Assembly: GCA_039805565.1 (NCBI GenBank)
Contig: JBDLTZ010000245.1
Location: forward strand, 1 to 29,291
DNA: 29,291 nt
Source of the DNA: CALJIC01 sp039805565
GTDB taxonomy: Bacteria; Chloroflexota; Chloroflexia; Chloroflexales; Roseiflexaceae
Reading direction: 5' to 3'
How positions within the stretch are numbered: the first letter of the stretch is position 1; each line of letters begins with the position of its first letter. This document shows, piece after piece, positions 21,100 to 29,291 of the stretch. Made by a program: the position numbers and the translations under genes. Below the pieces are notes generated by a model. That model was not told where the DNA came from and did no database searches. It saw only the letters and a list, made by a program, of their open reading frames with translations.

Positions 21100-24000
21100 T
21101 TACGCCGTCCGCGCCATCCGGGCGAGCCACGCCACGTGCGTAACGACGTCAGCGCGAAGCCACTCGTCGGGGCGGACGGGCGCCTCGGCACCGGGCGCGG
21201 CCCCGATCGTCGCCGGCACCCCGAGGTAGACCATCGCCGCCAGCAGAGTCTGCGCGGGGTCGGCGGCGATACGGGCGATCTCGCCCCGCTGACCGAGCCC
21301 CGGCACCGCAACCAGGCGCAGCCAGTCCTCGAACCCCTCCCCGGTGCTCTTCAGCTGGGCGGGAGAGTGGCGTGAGAAAAGCTCGGCCAGCAGCCCGGCG
21401 TCTGCCTCCGAGAGCCCCTCCACCGTGCAGCTCCCCACGACCCCGCGCGCCGAGTAGAATGCCAGCGCCACCACACCCTCATCTACGGCCACCTCCGTGC
21501 TGATACCCGCAGGCCCGGGCCACGGCTCGTCCCCGATCTCGACGCGCAGCTCAGCGCCCGCTGCGCGCACCGCGAGCGCGAGGGGGAGCCGGCAGGAGGC
21601 GAGTGTCGGCCGGGGCACCGGCCCGGCGAGCGTCTCCAGCGCGGCGCGGTAGCGGCCCGCGAGCCAGAGCAGCCGCGCCAGGCGCAGCCAGGCATCGCCG
21701 TGGCGCGTGTCGATCGCCGCCGCCTGCCGGTACGCGCTCTCGGCGTGCGCCGTCGCGTCGAGGCCGCTCTGCCGCAGGTAGGCCCCCACCGCGGCCACGT
21801 CCACCGCGCCGCCCACCAGGAGCCGCTCGAGCCCTGCAACGAGCTTGTCACGGCTGGCCGCACGCCCGACCAGAGGCGCGGGTATCTCGATGCCCTGCAG
21901 CCGCTGGATGAGAGCCTGCAGATCGGCCGCATCAGCAGGCGCCTCCTCGGACAAAGCGGCATAGGCCAGCGCCGCCGCGGCGTCCCCGTCGGCGATGTAG
22001 TACGCGGCGCGGAGGCTACCGCGGAAGCACGTCGGGACACTGCGACGGCGGCGCAGACGCGAATACGCCGGGAAGCCTGTGCCGGCCAGGCACCGCTCGG
22101 CGTACTCAGGGTCCCGCGCCTTAAGTAGCTTGTAGGTCTCCAGGACGCGCGGTGTGTCGAGCCACAGGCTGCCGTCAGCCCTCTTGTTGCGCGGGCTGGC
22201 CTCAAGCGCCGCACGGGCAGCGGCACCCTGCCGGTCGCCCTGGACCAGATGACGCACGCCCCCCCACGGCCCGAGCCGCGCCAGCTCGACCGCGCCCTTG
22301 CCCTCGGCCGCCATCGCGCCGGCCCACCCAGCGATCACGTGCCCTGCGGCGTGCAGCTCGAAGGCCAGCAGGTCAGGCAGCGCCCCGCTCAGCCGCCCTT
22401 CGTCCCCCGCCAGCCGCGCGAGCGCCAGCGGGCCCTCAACCGGCTGCCGCAGCGCCGCCATCGGGTCCGAGCGGCCCATCGCGGCGCGAAGAACCCGCTC
22501 CACATCGCGCGCGAGCGACGGGCTCCGGAGCGGTGCACACAGCGCATCCAGCACGAGATCGAGCGCCGCACCGCTGTCCCACGCTAGCCAGCGCAGCGCT
22601 CCGGGCGACACCTGATGCTGCTGCAGCGCGCGGGAGATCATCTCCACGGCGCCGCGCTGCGCCTCCTCAGCGGGCACGAGCGTGCGGCGCCGCGCGCCCC
22701 ACTGCGGCTGAAACAGCGTGACGCCCCACGGCTTGGGGGGCGTGTCGTACCAGGGGTCGAACACGTGTAGCAGCTCCAGCTCGACGGCGTCCTCCACCTC
22801 CCTGACGATCCTGAACACGGTGTTCTCGACGGCAATATCGCGCAGCGACAGGCCGCTGGGCGCCAGCGCCTCTCCGAGCGCGGCCAGCGCCAGCGGGCGC
22901 CAACGCCCCTCCCACGTCTCGCGCGCCGCGTTCAGCCGCGCATGTGTGATCGGAAGCGGCCAGCCGCGCAGGAAGGCGTCCAGCAGACAGGTTCTGGCCC
23001 ACGCCGGCGCAAGGCTCTCCGGCGTGGGCAGGGTGTGGAGCCGGTGCTCGGCCAGGGCCCAGAAGGCCAGCTCGCGCAGCATCAGGTCGGGCAGGCGCTC
23101 GAGCTGATCCAGCGCGGTGGTCATCTCCGGCGGGTCCACCGGCTCCTCGACCAGGCTCTCCAGCGTGATGCGTGCGGTGATGTGCATTGTGCGGGTCGCC
23201 AGCGCTTGAGCCCCCTCGCGCGCGAGCTCGGCGCTCAGCTCGCGGTACTGTCGGGCGGACTCACTCGCCAGCTCCTCGTACTTGCGGCTGCGGCGCTCCC
23301 ACTCGGCGCGAATCTGCGCCACGACGCCGCGCCAATACTCGCGCTCGGCCTCCTGGTACTCCTCCACCCCGAGGACAGCCACGGGCAGCCGTACGCGCAG
23401 CGGCGCGTGCTCGGAGCGGTACGGAACGAGCACGGGGAACGATGCCGGCGCGGCCACCGGTGCGCCGCGCAGCAACGCTGTCTGCACCGCATCGTGGAGC
23501 CCCACGTCCAGCGTGCGGACCTCCACAAACCCCATCTCGCGCTCGGCCTCGCGCAGCGCCTCGAGCGCCCCGTCGACTGTGGTGTGGAGCGGCTGTCCGG
23601 CCGTGACGGCTACCAGGGTGCGGCCCATCTCGCTCGCCAGCGCCCCCTGCACCGCTGCGGTCACGTTGAGCCGCCCGGCCTGCTCGAGGACGCGCCGCTC
23701 GAGGTCCGCGGCGTCCCACCCCGCCTCCCGCGTCGGCCCGCCCTCCTCGATAAGGTCGAAGAACGCCGCGCCGGCGAGCAGCAGATCCGAGCCGGACCCG
23801 CGCGCCTGGACCAGATCGTTCAGGATGGCGCTGACGCGGGCGCACACCACGGCGGGGGCTTGGCCCGTGACCGACAGCCGCACGGGGCGCCCCGCGCGCC
23901 GCCAGCTCCAGACCGTGATGCGCCCGCCGTAGATCGAGGTGGGCGGTGTCTCGATCACCTCCAGCAGCTGCGGGCGGCGGTCGCGGCGGAAGAAGAGCGG

Positions 24001-25638
24001 CTCGTCCGCCGGGATGCGCGCGGCGGCACACAGCCGCGGCAGCACCCGCTCGCGCAGCGCCTCGCTCGGCAGGAGCGAGAGCCGTGTGAGCCGGCCGACC
24101 GCGCCATCACCGACCCGCCCCTGTCGCAGGTCGTCGAGCGCCAGCAGGTCCGCCGCGGCCTCGTCGCCGGACGCAGCGATCGCCTCGCGCCGTGCAGGGG
24201 TCAGCCCCACCTCCAGCGCCACCAGGGCCAGGACCGCCAGCGCGGGCGCGCGCTCCTCATCCCCGCGCTGCGCGCAGGCTCCCAGCGCCCGCTGTACCTC
24301 GGGCGAGGCAAGCGCCCCAAGGCGGTCCCATGCCCACAGCGCCTCGGCCCGCAGCCAGGGCGCGCCGTCCGCCGGAGCCACCAGCGCCCGCCCGATCGCC
24401 AGGAGCGCCTCCGTGTGCCCCCCGCGGCGGACGGCGTCCTCTGCCAGCAGCACGTGCGCCTCGGGTCGCGGCAGGGCCAGCGCCGCAAGCGCGTGGGCCG
24501 CCCCGTCGTCCAGCGGCCGCCCGCGAGCCTCCAGGGCAAGGTAGGCGCGCTGGAGCGCCTGCGGCCGATCCGCCGCCACGTCGAGCTCAGAGACCAGCAG
24601 CGCGCCGTCAAGCCGACGCCGTAGCGCGAGCAGCTCCGGCGTAGCCGGCAGGCACGCGTACAGCGCGTCCAGCGATGGCCCGAGCCCGCTCAGACGCTGG
24701 GTCAGGATCGCCAGCTCGAGCTCCGCGAGATGCACCGCCACAGCCTCGGGGCGCCGGCGCACCCACGCGTCGGCCGCCAGCGCTATGCGCGCCTCGGGCA
24801 CCGCGCCCTCTACCGCCGATAGGTCCGCGCGCGCGTCGCGCGGAAGCACCCCACCGATGCGCCCCATTGCCGCCAGCAGATCCGTGAGCGCTCGGTAGCG
24901 GGGCTCGCCAGCCGCCCGCGTGACGACCGCCCCCGCCAGGGCGCGCACCTCGCCAAGCGGGTCGAGCCAGGCATCAAGCTCCTCCAGCGTCCGGTCCACC
25001 TCCTCGGAGGGCGCCCGCGTCAGCACGGCCGGCGCCGCCGCTTGCCCTAGCCCCTCGTGGACCAGCTCCAGCGCGTGGCTGCGGCGGAGGTAGAAGCCCC
25101 AGGCGCCCACCAGCGCCAGGTAGAGGGTGAACAGCGCCGCCACCGCCAGGCCGAGCACCCCGCCCGTCAGCTGCAGCACTGCGGCCGCCAGAAGCCAGAC
25201 GAGCGCAAGCAACCCCGGCGCCGCCACCGCCAGGCCGGCGAGCGCCCGCGCGAGCAGCGGCTGTGGGCAGAGCGCCGCCAGGAGGCAGGCGGCCAAAGCC
25301 ACAGCCACGGAGCAGGCGGCCAGCTCCAGCGGCCCCATCCCACCCAGCAGCCGGGGCGGCTCCGGCGATACGTCCCCCCCTGCCAGCGCGGCCAGGATGC
25401 CGAGCAGCGCCAGCGCCAGCACCGCGCCCGCCGCCAGATAGGGCGCCAGCACGGGGCGGCGGAGCGGCCGGAAGGTCAGGGCGGCCAGCGCCAGCGCCAG
25501 CACCGCGCCCGCGCCGGTCATCGCAGGCGGAACAAGGCTCCCCGGAGCGACGAAGCCGGAGGTCGCGGCAGCGGCAGCGGCCAGGACATGCAGGCCGATC
25601 AAGGGCGCGCTGGGGCGCGGCGCAGCGTGATGCGTCAC
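21100..25638 (-). CDS. Giant membrane-anchored protein of unknown function (1512 residues)
   Basis: I do not recognise this protein. Residues 1-185 hold about six hydrophobic helices (roughly 12-30, 39-56, 64-86, 103-123, 132-154, 159-182). The remaining 1300 or so residues look soluble and helix-rich. They are full of Ala/Leu/Arg repeats reminiscent of HEAT or TPR solenoids, with a TPR-like pair near 1290-1340 (AIDTRHGDAWLRLARLLWLA). A possible coiled coil (EEYQEAEREYWRGVVAQIRA and the following charged residues) lies near the middle. No Walker A, protease or nuclease motif was seen. GTG 25638 follows AGGAAG by 7 nt and is convincing. One gene over 4.5 kb without a frameshift implies selection. 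The DNA methyltransferase follows after 87 nt but has its own promoter, so a functional link is unproven. Confidence 0.85.
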   Translation of the reverse strand: MTHHAAPRPSAPLIGLHVLAAAAAATSGFVAPGSLVPPAMTGAGAVLALALAALTFRPLRRPVLAPYLAAGAVLALALLGILAALAGGDVSPEPPRLLGGMGPLELAACSVAVALAACLLAALCPQPLLARALAGLAVAAPGLLALVWLLAAAVLQLTGGVLGLAVAALFTLYLALVGAWGFYLRRSHALELVHEGLGQAAAPAVLTRAPSEEVDRTLEELDAWLDPLGEVRALAGAVVTRAAGEPRYRALTDLLAAMGRIGGVLPRDARADLSAVEGAVPEARIALAADAWVRRRPEAVAVHLAELELAILTQRLSGLGPSLDALYACLPATPELLALRRRLDGALLVSELDVAADRPQALQRAYLALEARGRPLDDGAAHALAALALPRPEAHVLLAEDAVRRGGHTEALLAIGRALVAPADGAPWLRAEALWAWDRLGALASPEVQRALGACAQRGDEERAPALAVLALVALEVGLTPARREAIAASGDEAAADLLALDDLRQGRVGDGAVGRLTRLSLLPSEALRERVLPRLCAAARIPADEPLFFRRDRRPQLLEVIETPPTSIYGGRITVWSWRRAGRPVRLSVTGQAPAVVCARVSAILNDLVQARGSGSDLLLAGAAFFDLIEEGGPTREAGWDAADLERRVLEQAGRLNVTAAVQGALASEMGRTLVAVTAGQPLHTTVDGALEALREAEREMGFVEVRTLDVGLHDAVQTALLRGAPVAAPASFPVLVPYRSEHAPLRVRLPVAVLGVEEYQEAEREYWRGVVAQIRAEWERRSRKYEELASESARQYRELSAELAREGAQALATRTMHITARITLESLVEEPVDPPEMTTALDQLERLPDLMLRELAFWALAEHRLHTLPTPESLAPAWARTCLLDAFLRGWPLPITHARLNAARETWEGRWRPLALAALGEALAPSGLSLRDIAVENTVFRIVREVEDAVELELLHVFDPWYDTPPKPWGVTLFQPQWGARRRTLVPAEEAQRGAVEMISRALQQHQVSPGALRWLAWDSGAALDLVLDALCAPLRSPSLARDVERVLRAAMGRSDPMAALRQPVEGPLALARLAGDEGRLSGALPDLLAFELHAAGHVIAGWAGAMAAEGKGAVELARLGPWGGVRHLVQGDRQGAAARAALEASPRNKRADGSLWLDTPRVLETYKLLKARDPEYAERCLAGTGFPAYSRLRRRRSVPTCFRGSLRAAYYIADGDAAAALAYAALSEEAPADAADLQALIQRLQGIEIPAPLVGRAASRDKLVAGLERLLVGGAVDVAAVGAYLRQSGLDATAHAESAYRQAAAIDTRHGDAWLRLARLLWLAGRYRAALETLAGPVPRPTLASCRLPLALAVRAAGAELRVEIGDEPWPGPAGISTEVAVDEGVVALAFYSARGVVGSCTVEGLSEADAGLLAELFSRHSPAQLKSTGEGFEDWLRLVAVPGLGQRGEIARIAADPAQTLLAAMVYLGVPATIGAAPGAEAPVRPDEWLRADVVTHVAWLARMARTA

Positions 25639-25672
25639 GGCGGTTCTTCCTGATACAATCGTTCGCCTCTAC

Positions 25673-25699
25673 AGTATAGCGCCGATTGAGAACATGCAA
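25673..25699 (-). promoter_or_regulatory. Promoter for the giant membrane protein
   Basis: Minus-strand TTGCAT (25694-25699) and TATACT (25673-25678) with 15 nt between, or TTTGCA with 16. Predicted start is 25 to 35 nt before the GTG. Confidence 0.5.
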
Positions 25700-25740
25700 A
25701 TCGTTGTCGAGCTCATGCCCGACGCTACGCCCGCGCCACC

Positions 25741-25749
25741 TGATACAAT
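25741..25749 (+). promoter_or_regulatory. Extended -10 promoter for the GH42 gene
   Basis: TGATACAAT has the TGn extension and a -10 hexamer one mismatch from consensus; no convincing -35 is present. Predicted start near 25756 gives a leader of about 37 nt with GAAGGAG before ATG 25793. Confidence 0.5.
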
Positions 25750-25792
25750 CCCCCGTGTGTCTACACCCTCCAACGACGAAGGAGTCCTTCCC

Positions 25793-27811
25793 ATGTCCGA
25801 CACGACCCACCCGGTGCCGGCGGTGCCCGGTCTGATCTACGGCGGCGACTACAACCCCGAGCAATGGTCCGAGGAGACGTGGCGCGAGGATGCGCGCCTC
25901 ATGCAGCAGGCCGGCGTCAACCTCGTCTCGCTCGGCATCTTCTCCTGGGCGCGCCTCGAGCCGCGGCCCGGCGTCTACGACTTCGCCTGGCTCGACACCG
26001 TGATGGACCTGCTTCACGCCCACGGCGTGCGCGTCAACCTCGCCACCGCCACCGCCTCGCCGCCCCCCTGGCTCGCCAGGCTCCACCCCGAGATCCTACC
26101 CGTCACCGCCGAGGGGGTCACCATGTGGCCCGGCTCACGCCGCCACTACACCCCGAGCAGCCCGGTCTACCGCGAGCACGCCGCCCGCCTCGCCACCGCC
26201 ATCGCCGAGCGATACAAAGACCACCCGGCGCTCGCGCTCTGGCACGTGGACAACGAGTACGCCTGCCACTTCTCCGAGGACTTCTCGGACTCGGCGGCCA
26301 TCGCTTTCCGCGCCTGGCTCGAACGCCGCTACGGCACGCTCGAGGCGCTCAACCAGGCCTGGGGCAGCGCCTTCTGGGGCCAGATCTACGGCGCCTGGGA
26401 CGAGGTCAACCCGCCGCGCTACGCGCCCTACATGATCAACCCCGGCCACCAGCTCGACTGGAAGCGCTTCTCCTCCGATATGTTCCTCGAGTGCTTCCTG
26501 GAGCAGAAGGCCATCCTGCGCCGCATCACGCCGCACGTGCCCGTCACCACCAACTTCATGGGGCTCTTCAAGCCGCTCGACTACTGGGCCTGGGCCGCCG
26601 AGGAGGACGTGGTCTCCGACGACGCCTACCCTGACCCCGGCGACCCGGAGTCGCACGTGGGCTTCGCCATGAGCTGCGACCTGATGCGCTCGCTCGGCGG
26701 CGGGCGCCCGTGGGTGCTGATGGAGCAGGCCACCGGCCACGTCAACTGGCGCGCGCAGAACGTCACCAAGGCCCCCGGCCGCATGCGCCGCGGCAGCTAC
26801 CAGGCGGTCGCACGCGGCGCCGACGGGGTGATGTTCTTCCAGTGGCGCCAGTCGAAGGCCGGCGGCGAGCAGTTCCACAGCGCGATGCTGCCCCACACCG
26901 GCCCCGAGTCGCGCCAGTACCGCGAGACGGCGGCACTCGGCGCGGAGCTGAGCGCGCTCGCCGAGCTGCGCGGAGCCCACGTCCCGGCCCGCGTCGCCAT
27001 CCTGCTGGACTGGGAGAGCTGGTGGGCGCTGGAGCTCGAGGGCAAGCCCTCGGCCGACGTGCAGCTCATGCCGCAGATCCGCAGCTTCTACGCTCCGCTG
27101 TGGGAGCGCAACATCGCGGTGGACTTCGCCCGCCCCGACGCCGACCTCTCGCGCTACAGCCTGGTGGTGGCGCCAAGCCTCTACCTGGTGAGCGACGCGT
27201 CCGCGCGCAACCTGGAGCAGTTCGTCGCCTCCGGCGGCACGCTGGTGATGTCGTTCTTCAGCGGCATCGCAGACGAGCGCGGCCAGATCCGGCTGGGCGG
27301 CTACCCGGCGCCGTTCCGCTCGCTGCTCGGGCTGCGCGTGGAGGAGTTCGCGCCCTACGCGGCCGGCGAGGCGCGCACGGTCTATACGCGCGATGAGGAA
27401 AGCTTCGCCTGCGCCCTGTGGACGGATATCATCGAGCTGGAGGGGGCCGAGGCGCTGGGGCACTACGCCGACGGCTGGTTTGCCCACCGGCCAGCGGTCA
27501 CGCGCAACGGCTTCGGCCAGGGGCGGGCCTACTACGCTGGCACGGCGCTCGACGCGGTGGGGATATCCTGGCTGCTGGATCAGGCCTGCCGCGAGGCCGG
27601 GGTGCGCCCGGCGGCCGTGGCGCCAGCGGGCGTCGAGGTGGTGGAGCGCGTGTCGGAGGGGCGGCGCTACCTCTTCGTGCTGAACCACGGCCAGGCCCCG
27701 GCCGAGCTGCACCTGCCGCAGCCCGCGCACGACCTGCTGCGCCCACATGAGCCGGCCCGCGCCAGCCACGCGCTTGAGGCGGGCGCCGTGGCGATTCTCC
27801 GTCAGCTCTAG
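25793..27811 (+). CDS. GH42 beta-galactosidase
   Basis: A 672-residue glycoside hydrolase of family 42, which releases beta-linked galactose. GGDYNPEQWSEETWREDARL opens the TIM barrel. The acid/base is E155 in WHVDNEYACHF and the nucleophile is E311 in VLMEQATGHVNW, both in the family context. WDEVNPPRYAPYMINPGHQL and FFQWRQSKAGGEQFHSAMLP are also conserved. A trimerisation-type domain follows (about 400-600: ARVAILLDWESWWALEL, LVVAPSLYLVSD), then a small C-terminal beta domain. ATG 25793 follows GAAGGAG by 8 nt; the frame starts at 25694. No signal peptide, so it acts on imported oligosaccharides. No sugar transporter or regulator lies next to it, so how substrate enters is open. Confidence 0.97.
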   Translation: MSDTTHPVPAVPGLIYGGDYNPEQWSEETWREDARLMQQAGVNLVSLGIFSWARLEPRPGVYDFAWLDTVMDLLHAHGVRVNLATATASPPPWLARLHPEILPVTAEGVTMWPGSRRHYTPSSPVYREHAARLATAIAERYKDHPALALWHVDNEYACHFSEDFSDSAAIAFRAWLERRYGTLEALNQAWGSAFWGQIYGAWDEVNPPRYAPYMINPGHQLDWKRFSSDMFLECFLEQKAILRRITPHVPVTTNFMGLFKPLDYWAWAAEEDVVSDDAYPDPGDPESHVGFAMSCDLMRSLGGGRPWVLMEQATGHVNWRAQNVTKAPGRMRRGSYQAVARGADGVMFFQWRQSKAGGEQFHSAMLPHTGPESRQYRETAALGAELSALAELRGAHVPARVAILLDWESWWALELEGKPSADVQLMPQIRSFYAPLWERNIAVDFARPDADLSRYSLVVAPSLYLVSDASARNLEQFVASGGTLVMSFFSGIADERGQIRLGGYPAPFRSLLGLRVEEFAPYAAGEARTVYTRDEESFACALWTDIIELEGAEALGHYADGWFAHRPAVTRNGFGQGRAYYAGTALDAVGISWLLDQACREAGVRPAAVAPAGVEVVERVSEGRRYLFVLNHGQAPAELHLPQPAHDLLRPHEPARASHALEAGAVAILRQL

Positions 27812-27823
27812 CGGCGCGTGCCG

Positions 27824-27886
27824 GCCGAAGGCCACCACGAGAAACTCTGCTTGGAGGGGCAATGCCCTCCAAGCATCCCCTTCGGC
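27824..27886. repeat. Nested inverted repeat between convergent genes, likely terminator or dispersed element
   Basis: The outer arms GCCGAAGG (27824-27831) and CCTTCGGC (27879-27886) enclose a perfect 11-bp hairpin, TGCTTGGAGGG (27848-27858) with CCCTCCAAGCA (27865-27875) across a 6-nt loop. It fills the gap between the GH42 and proA stops and probably terminates both. The nested form also resembles a dispersed extragenic element; no T-run follows. Confidence 0.7.
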
Positions 27887-27891
27887 GACCC

Positions 27892-29163
27892 CTAGCCTCT
27901 GACCTGCCCCTCGCCCTCGACCACCCACTTGTAGCTGGTCAGCTCACGGAGGGCCATCGGGCCGCGCACGTGCAGGCGCTGCGTGCTCACCGCGATCTCC
28001 GCGCCCAGCCCGAGCTGCCCGCCGTCGTTGAAGCGCGTCGAGGCGTTCACGAACACCGCCGCCGAGTCTACCGCCGCCACGAACGCCTCCGCCGCCGCGC
28101 GGTCCTCGGTGATAATCGCGTCCGAGTGGTCGCCGTAGGCCGCGATGTGGTCCAGCGCCTCGTCCAGCCCGTCCACCACGCGCGCCGAGAGCACCAGCGC
28201 CATGAACTCCGTGCCGAAGTCGGCATCGGTCGCCGGGCGCACCTTCTCGCCGTCGATGCCCGCCGCGGACACGATCGCGAGCGACTCCTCGTCCAGCCGC
28301 AGCTCCACGCCGGCCGCCAGCAGGTCGCGCGCCACCTCCGGCAGCACCTGGGGCGCCACCGCGCGGTGCACCAGCACGGTGTCGAGCGCGTTGCAGACGC
28401 TTGGGCGCTGCACCTTGGCGTTGTGGACGATCGGCACCACCTTCGCCAGGTCGGCCGACGCGTCCACGTAGACGTGGCACACACCGATCCCGCCGGTGAT
28501 CACCGGCATGGTGGCCTTCTCGCGGCAGAACTGGTGCAGCGCAGCCCCCCCGCGCGGGATGATCACGTCTACATAGCGGTCGAGCTTGAGTAGCTGCTCC
28601 ACCAGCGCCCGGTCCGGGTCATCGATCGCCTGGATGGCATCCCCAGGGATGCCGGCCTCGGCCAGCGCGCCCTGGATAATCGCCGCCAGCGCCGTGCTCG
28701 AGCGCGTGATCTCCTTGCCGGCGCGCAGGATGGCCGCGTTGCCGCTCTTGATGCACAGCGCCGCGCAGTCCACCGTGACGTTCGGGCGGGCCTCATAGAT
28801 CACGCCCACCACCCCGAGCGGCACGTGGCGCTTGTGAACCCGCAGGCCGTTCGGCAGGGTCGCGTGGTCGAACTGCTCGCCCACCGGGTCCGGCAGCCGC
28901 GCGACGCTGCGCGTGTCGGCGGCGATCCCCGCGAGGCGGCGCTCGTCGAGCAGCATGCGGTCCAGCAGCGAGGCCGAGAGCCCAGCGGCGCGCCCGGCCT
29001 CGACGTCGGCGGCGTTGGCCTCGAGCAGCGCCGCGGTGCACGCCCGGTCGGTCAGGGCGGCGGCCAGCGCCTCGAGCGCGGCGTTCTTCTGGGCGGTGGA
29101 AGCGCGGGCCAGCTTGCGCGCAGCGGCGCGGGCGCGGGCGCCCATTGCGTTCAGGTCGATCAT
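27892..29163 (-). CDS. proA: Glutamate-5-semialdehyde dehydrogenase (gamma-glutamyl phosphate reductase)
   Basis: ProA reduces gamma-glutamyl phosphate to glutamate-5-semialdehyde with NADPH, the second step of proline synthesis. The 423-residue length is standard. The catalytic Cys is C257 in VQRPSVCNALDTVLVH. The cofactor region has PLGVVGVIYEARPNVTVDCA (about 115-134). The ProA signature STRFNDGGQLGLGAEIAVST lies near the C-terminus. ATG 29163 starts a normal N-terminus (MIDLNAMGARARAAARKLAR); only a G-rich stretch precedes it, so the ribosome site is weak. It has its own promoter, and a terminator for the gene upstream lies beyond that, so proA is probably monocistronic here. proB is not in the window. 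Confidence 0.97.
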   Translation of the reverse strand: MIDLNAMGARARAAARKLARASTAQKNAALEALAAALTDRACTAALLEANAADVEAGRAAGLSASLLDRMLLDERRLAGIAADTRSVARLPDPVGEQFDHATLPNGLRVHKRHVPLGVVGVIYEARPNVTVDCAALCIKSGNAAILRAGKEITRSSTALAAIIQGALAEAGIPGDAIQAIDDPDRALVEQLLKLDRYVDVIIPRGGAALHQFCREKATMPVITGGIGVCHVYVDASADLAKVVPIVHNAKVQRPSVCNALDTVLVHRAVAPQVLPEVARDLLAAGVELRLDEESLAIVSAAGIDGEKVRPATDADFGTEFMALVLSARVVDGLDEALDHIAAYGDHSDAIITEDRAAAEAFVAAVDSAAVFVNASTRFNDGGQLGLGAEIAVSTQRLHVRGPMALRELTSYKWVVEGEGQVRG

Positions 29164-29195
29164 CGTGAGCCCCCGGTGACGAGCGGTTTTCGCGC

Positions 29196-29204
29196 ATTAT
29201 ACCA
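29196..29204 (-). promoter_or_regulatory. Extended -10 promoter for proA
   Basis: Minus-strand TGGTATAAT: a perfect TATAAT (29196-29201) with the TGn extension. No -35 is recognisable in the G-rich sequence upstream. Predicted start near 29189 gives a leader of about 26 nt. Confidence 0.65.
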
Positions 29205-29257
29205 TCCGCCCCCCACAGCCCGCCGCTCCGAAGCCCACGAGAGCAATCCTGCTGGAT

Positions 29258-29289
29258 AAAAAAAGCTGGGAGAATGATCGTGTTCTCCC
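29258..29289 (-). terminator. Intrinsic terminator of a gene beyond the window edge
   Basis: On the minus strand GGGAGAA (29289-29283) and TTCTCCC (29274-29268) pair perfectly across an 8-nt loop and are followed, after 3 nt, by seven Ts (29264-29258). It implies a minus-strand gene ending just past 29291 and separates it from proA. Confidence 0.85.
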
Positions 29290-29291
29290 CG

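Larger units (their letters stand above)
25649..25750 (+). repeat. Direct repeat CCTGATACAATC, two copies 90 nt apart
   Basis: The 12-bp sequence occurs at 25649-25660 and 25739-25750, in the gap between the giant gene and the GH42 gene. Each contains the extended -10 motif TGATACAAT, so it may be a duplicated promoter element or paired binding site. Confidence 0.6.

Noticed and set aside
22942..24624. Long plus-strand open frame (560 codons) opposite the giant membrane protein
   Set aside because: Arg/Gln/Pro-rich shadow composition. The minus-strand frame is continuous for 4.5 kb with membrane helices and a good ribosome site.
19894..25638. Restriction-modification or BREX-type defence locus
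   Set aside because: Only the methyltransferase supports it. No nuclease, helicase, phosphatase or ATPase motif was seen in the giant protein, and each gene has its own promoter, so I report the two genes separately.

Overview
The window is GC-rich bacterial chromosome, tightly packed, with genes on both strands. Several traits suggest Chloroflexota, probably class Chloroflexia: TPR/membrane/Pro-Thr-linker proteins, a GT87-like membrane glycosyltransferase with an N-terminal beta domain, a secreted beta-helix protein ending in FLPLL, and degenerate short-repeat arrays. This placement is inference; there is no rRNA or marker phylogeny here. I see no tRNA, rRNA, CRISPR array, transposase or prophage.

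Layout. 1-3330 (minus): a secreted two-gene unit, with a right-handed beta-helix protein followed by an M4-type metallopeptidase precursor cut by the window edge. 3542-5210 (minus): purB behind a strong promoter and a long leader holding a 5' stem-loop and a possible 39-codon ORF. 5234-7005: a SAM methyltransferase, divergent from an ArsR/AHSA1 pair that looks leaderless and carries a palindrome inside its promoter. 7006-7353: a frameshifted, 3'-eroded secreted-protein gene. 7409-12389 (minus): cystathionine beta-synthase, an FAH-family hydrolase and a GT87-like glycosyltransferase. 12538-15409 (plus): two related TPR / single-helix / low-complexity-linker / C-terminal-domain proteins. 15424-17180: a LysR regulator divergent from a Rossmann/SDR-like protein. 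17251-19890: a Gfo/Idh/MocA oxidoreductase, then an alpha/beta hydrolase with an ACT-domain protein. 19894-25638 (minus): a DNA methyltransferase with an unusual HPPY motif, and a 1512-residue membrane protein I do not recognise. 25741-29291: a GH42 beta-galactosidase convergent with proA, and the terminator of a gene beyond the edge.

The least ordinary signal is a family of heptanucleotide arrays. At four loci (3496-3534, 8054-8155, 9165-9264, 14089-14189) runs of degenerate 7-mers of the form GACNAAA face their complement (GTCTTTN) across a short spacer. At least two lie in frame inside the GT87-like gene, in loops between membrane helices. Other arrays with the same 7-nt period but different units are at 8372-8403, 9782-9894 and 14497-14559. 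They look like a repeat class that grows or spreads in 7-nt steps, forms hairpins and is tolerated in coding sequence. I know of no description of it; genome-wide searches would decide.

Most remaining genes are housekeeping or general metabolism: purine, proline and sulfur amino-acid synthesis, and sugar use. Promoters are unusually readable for such GC-rich DNA, which helped fix several start codons.
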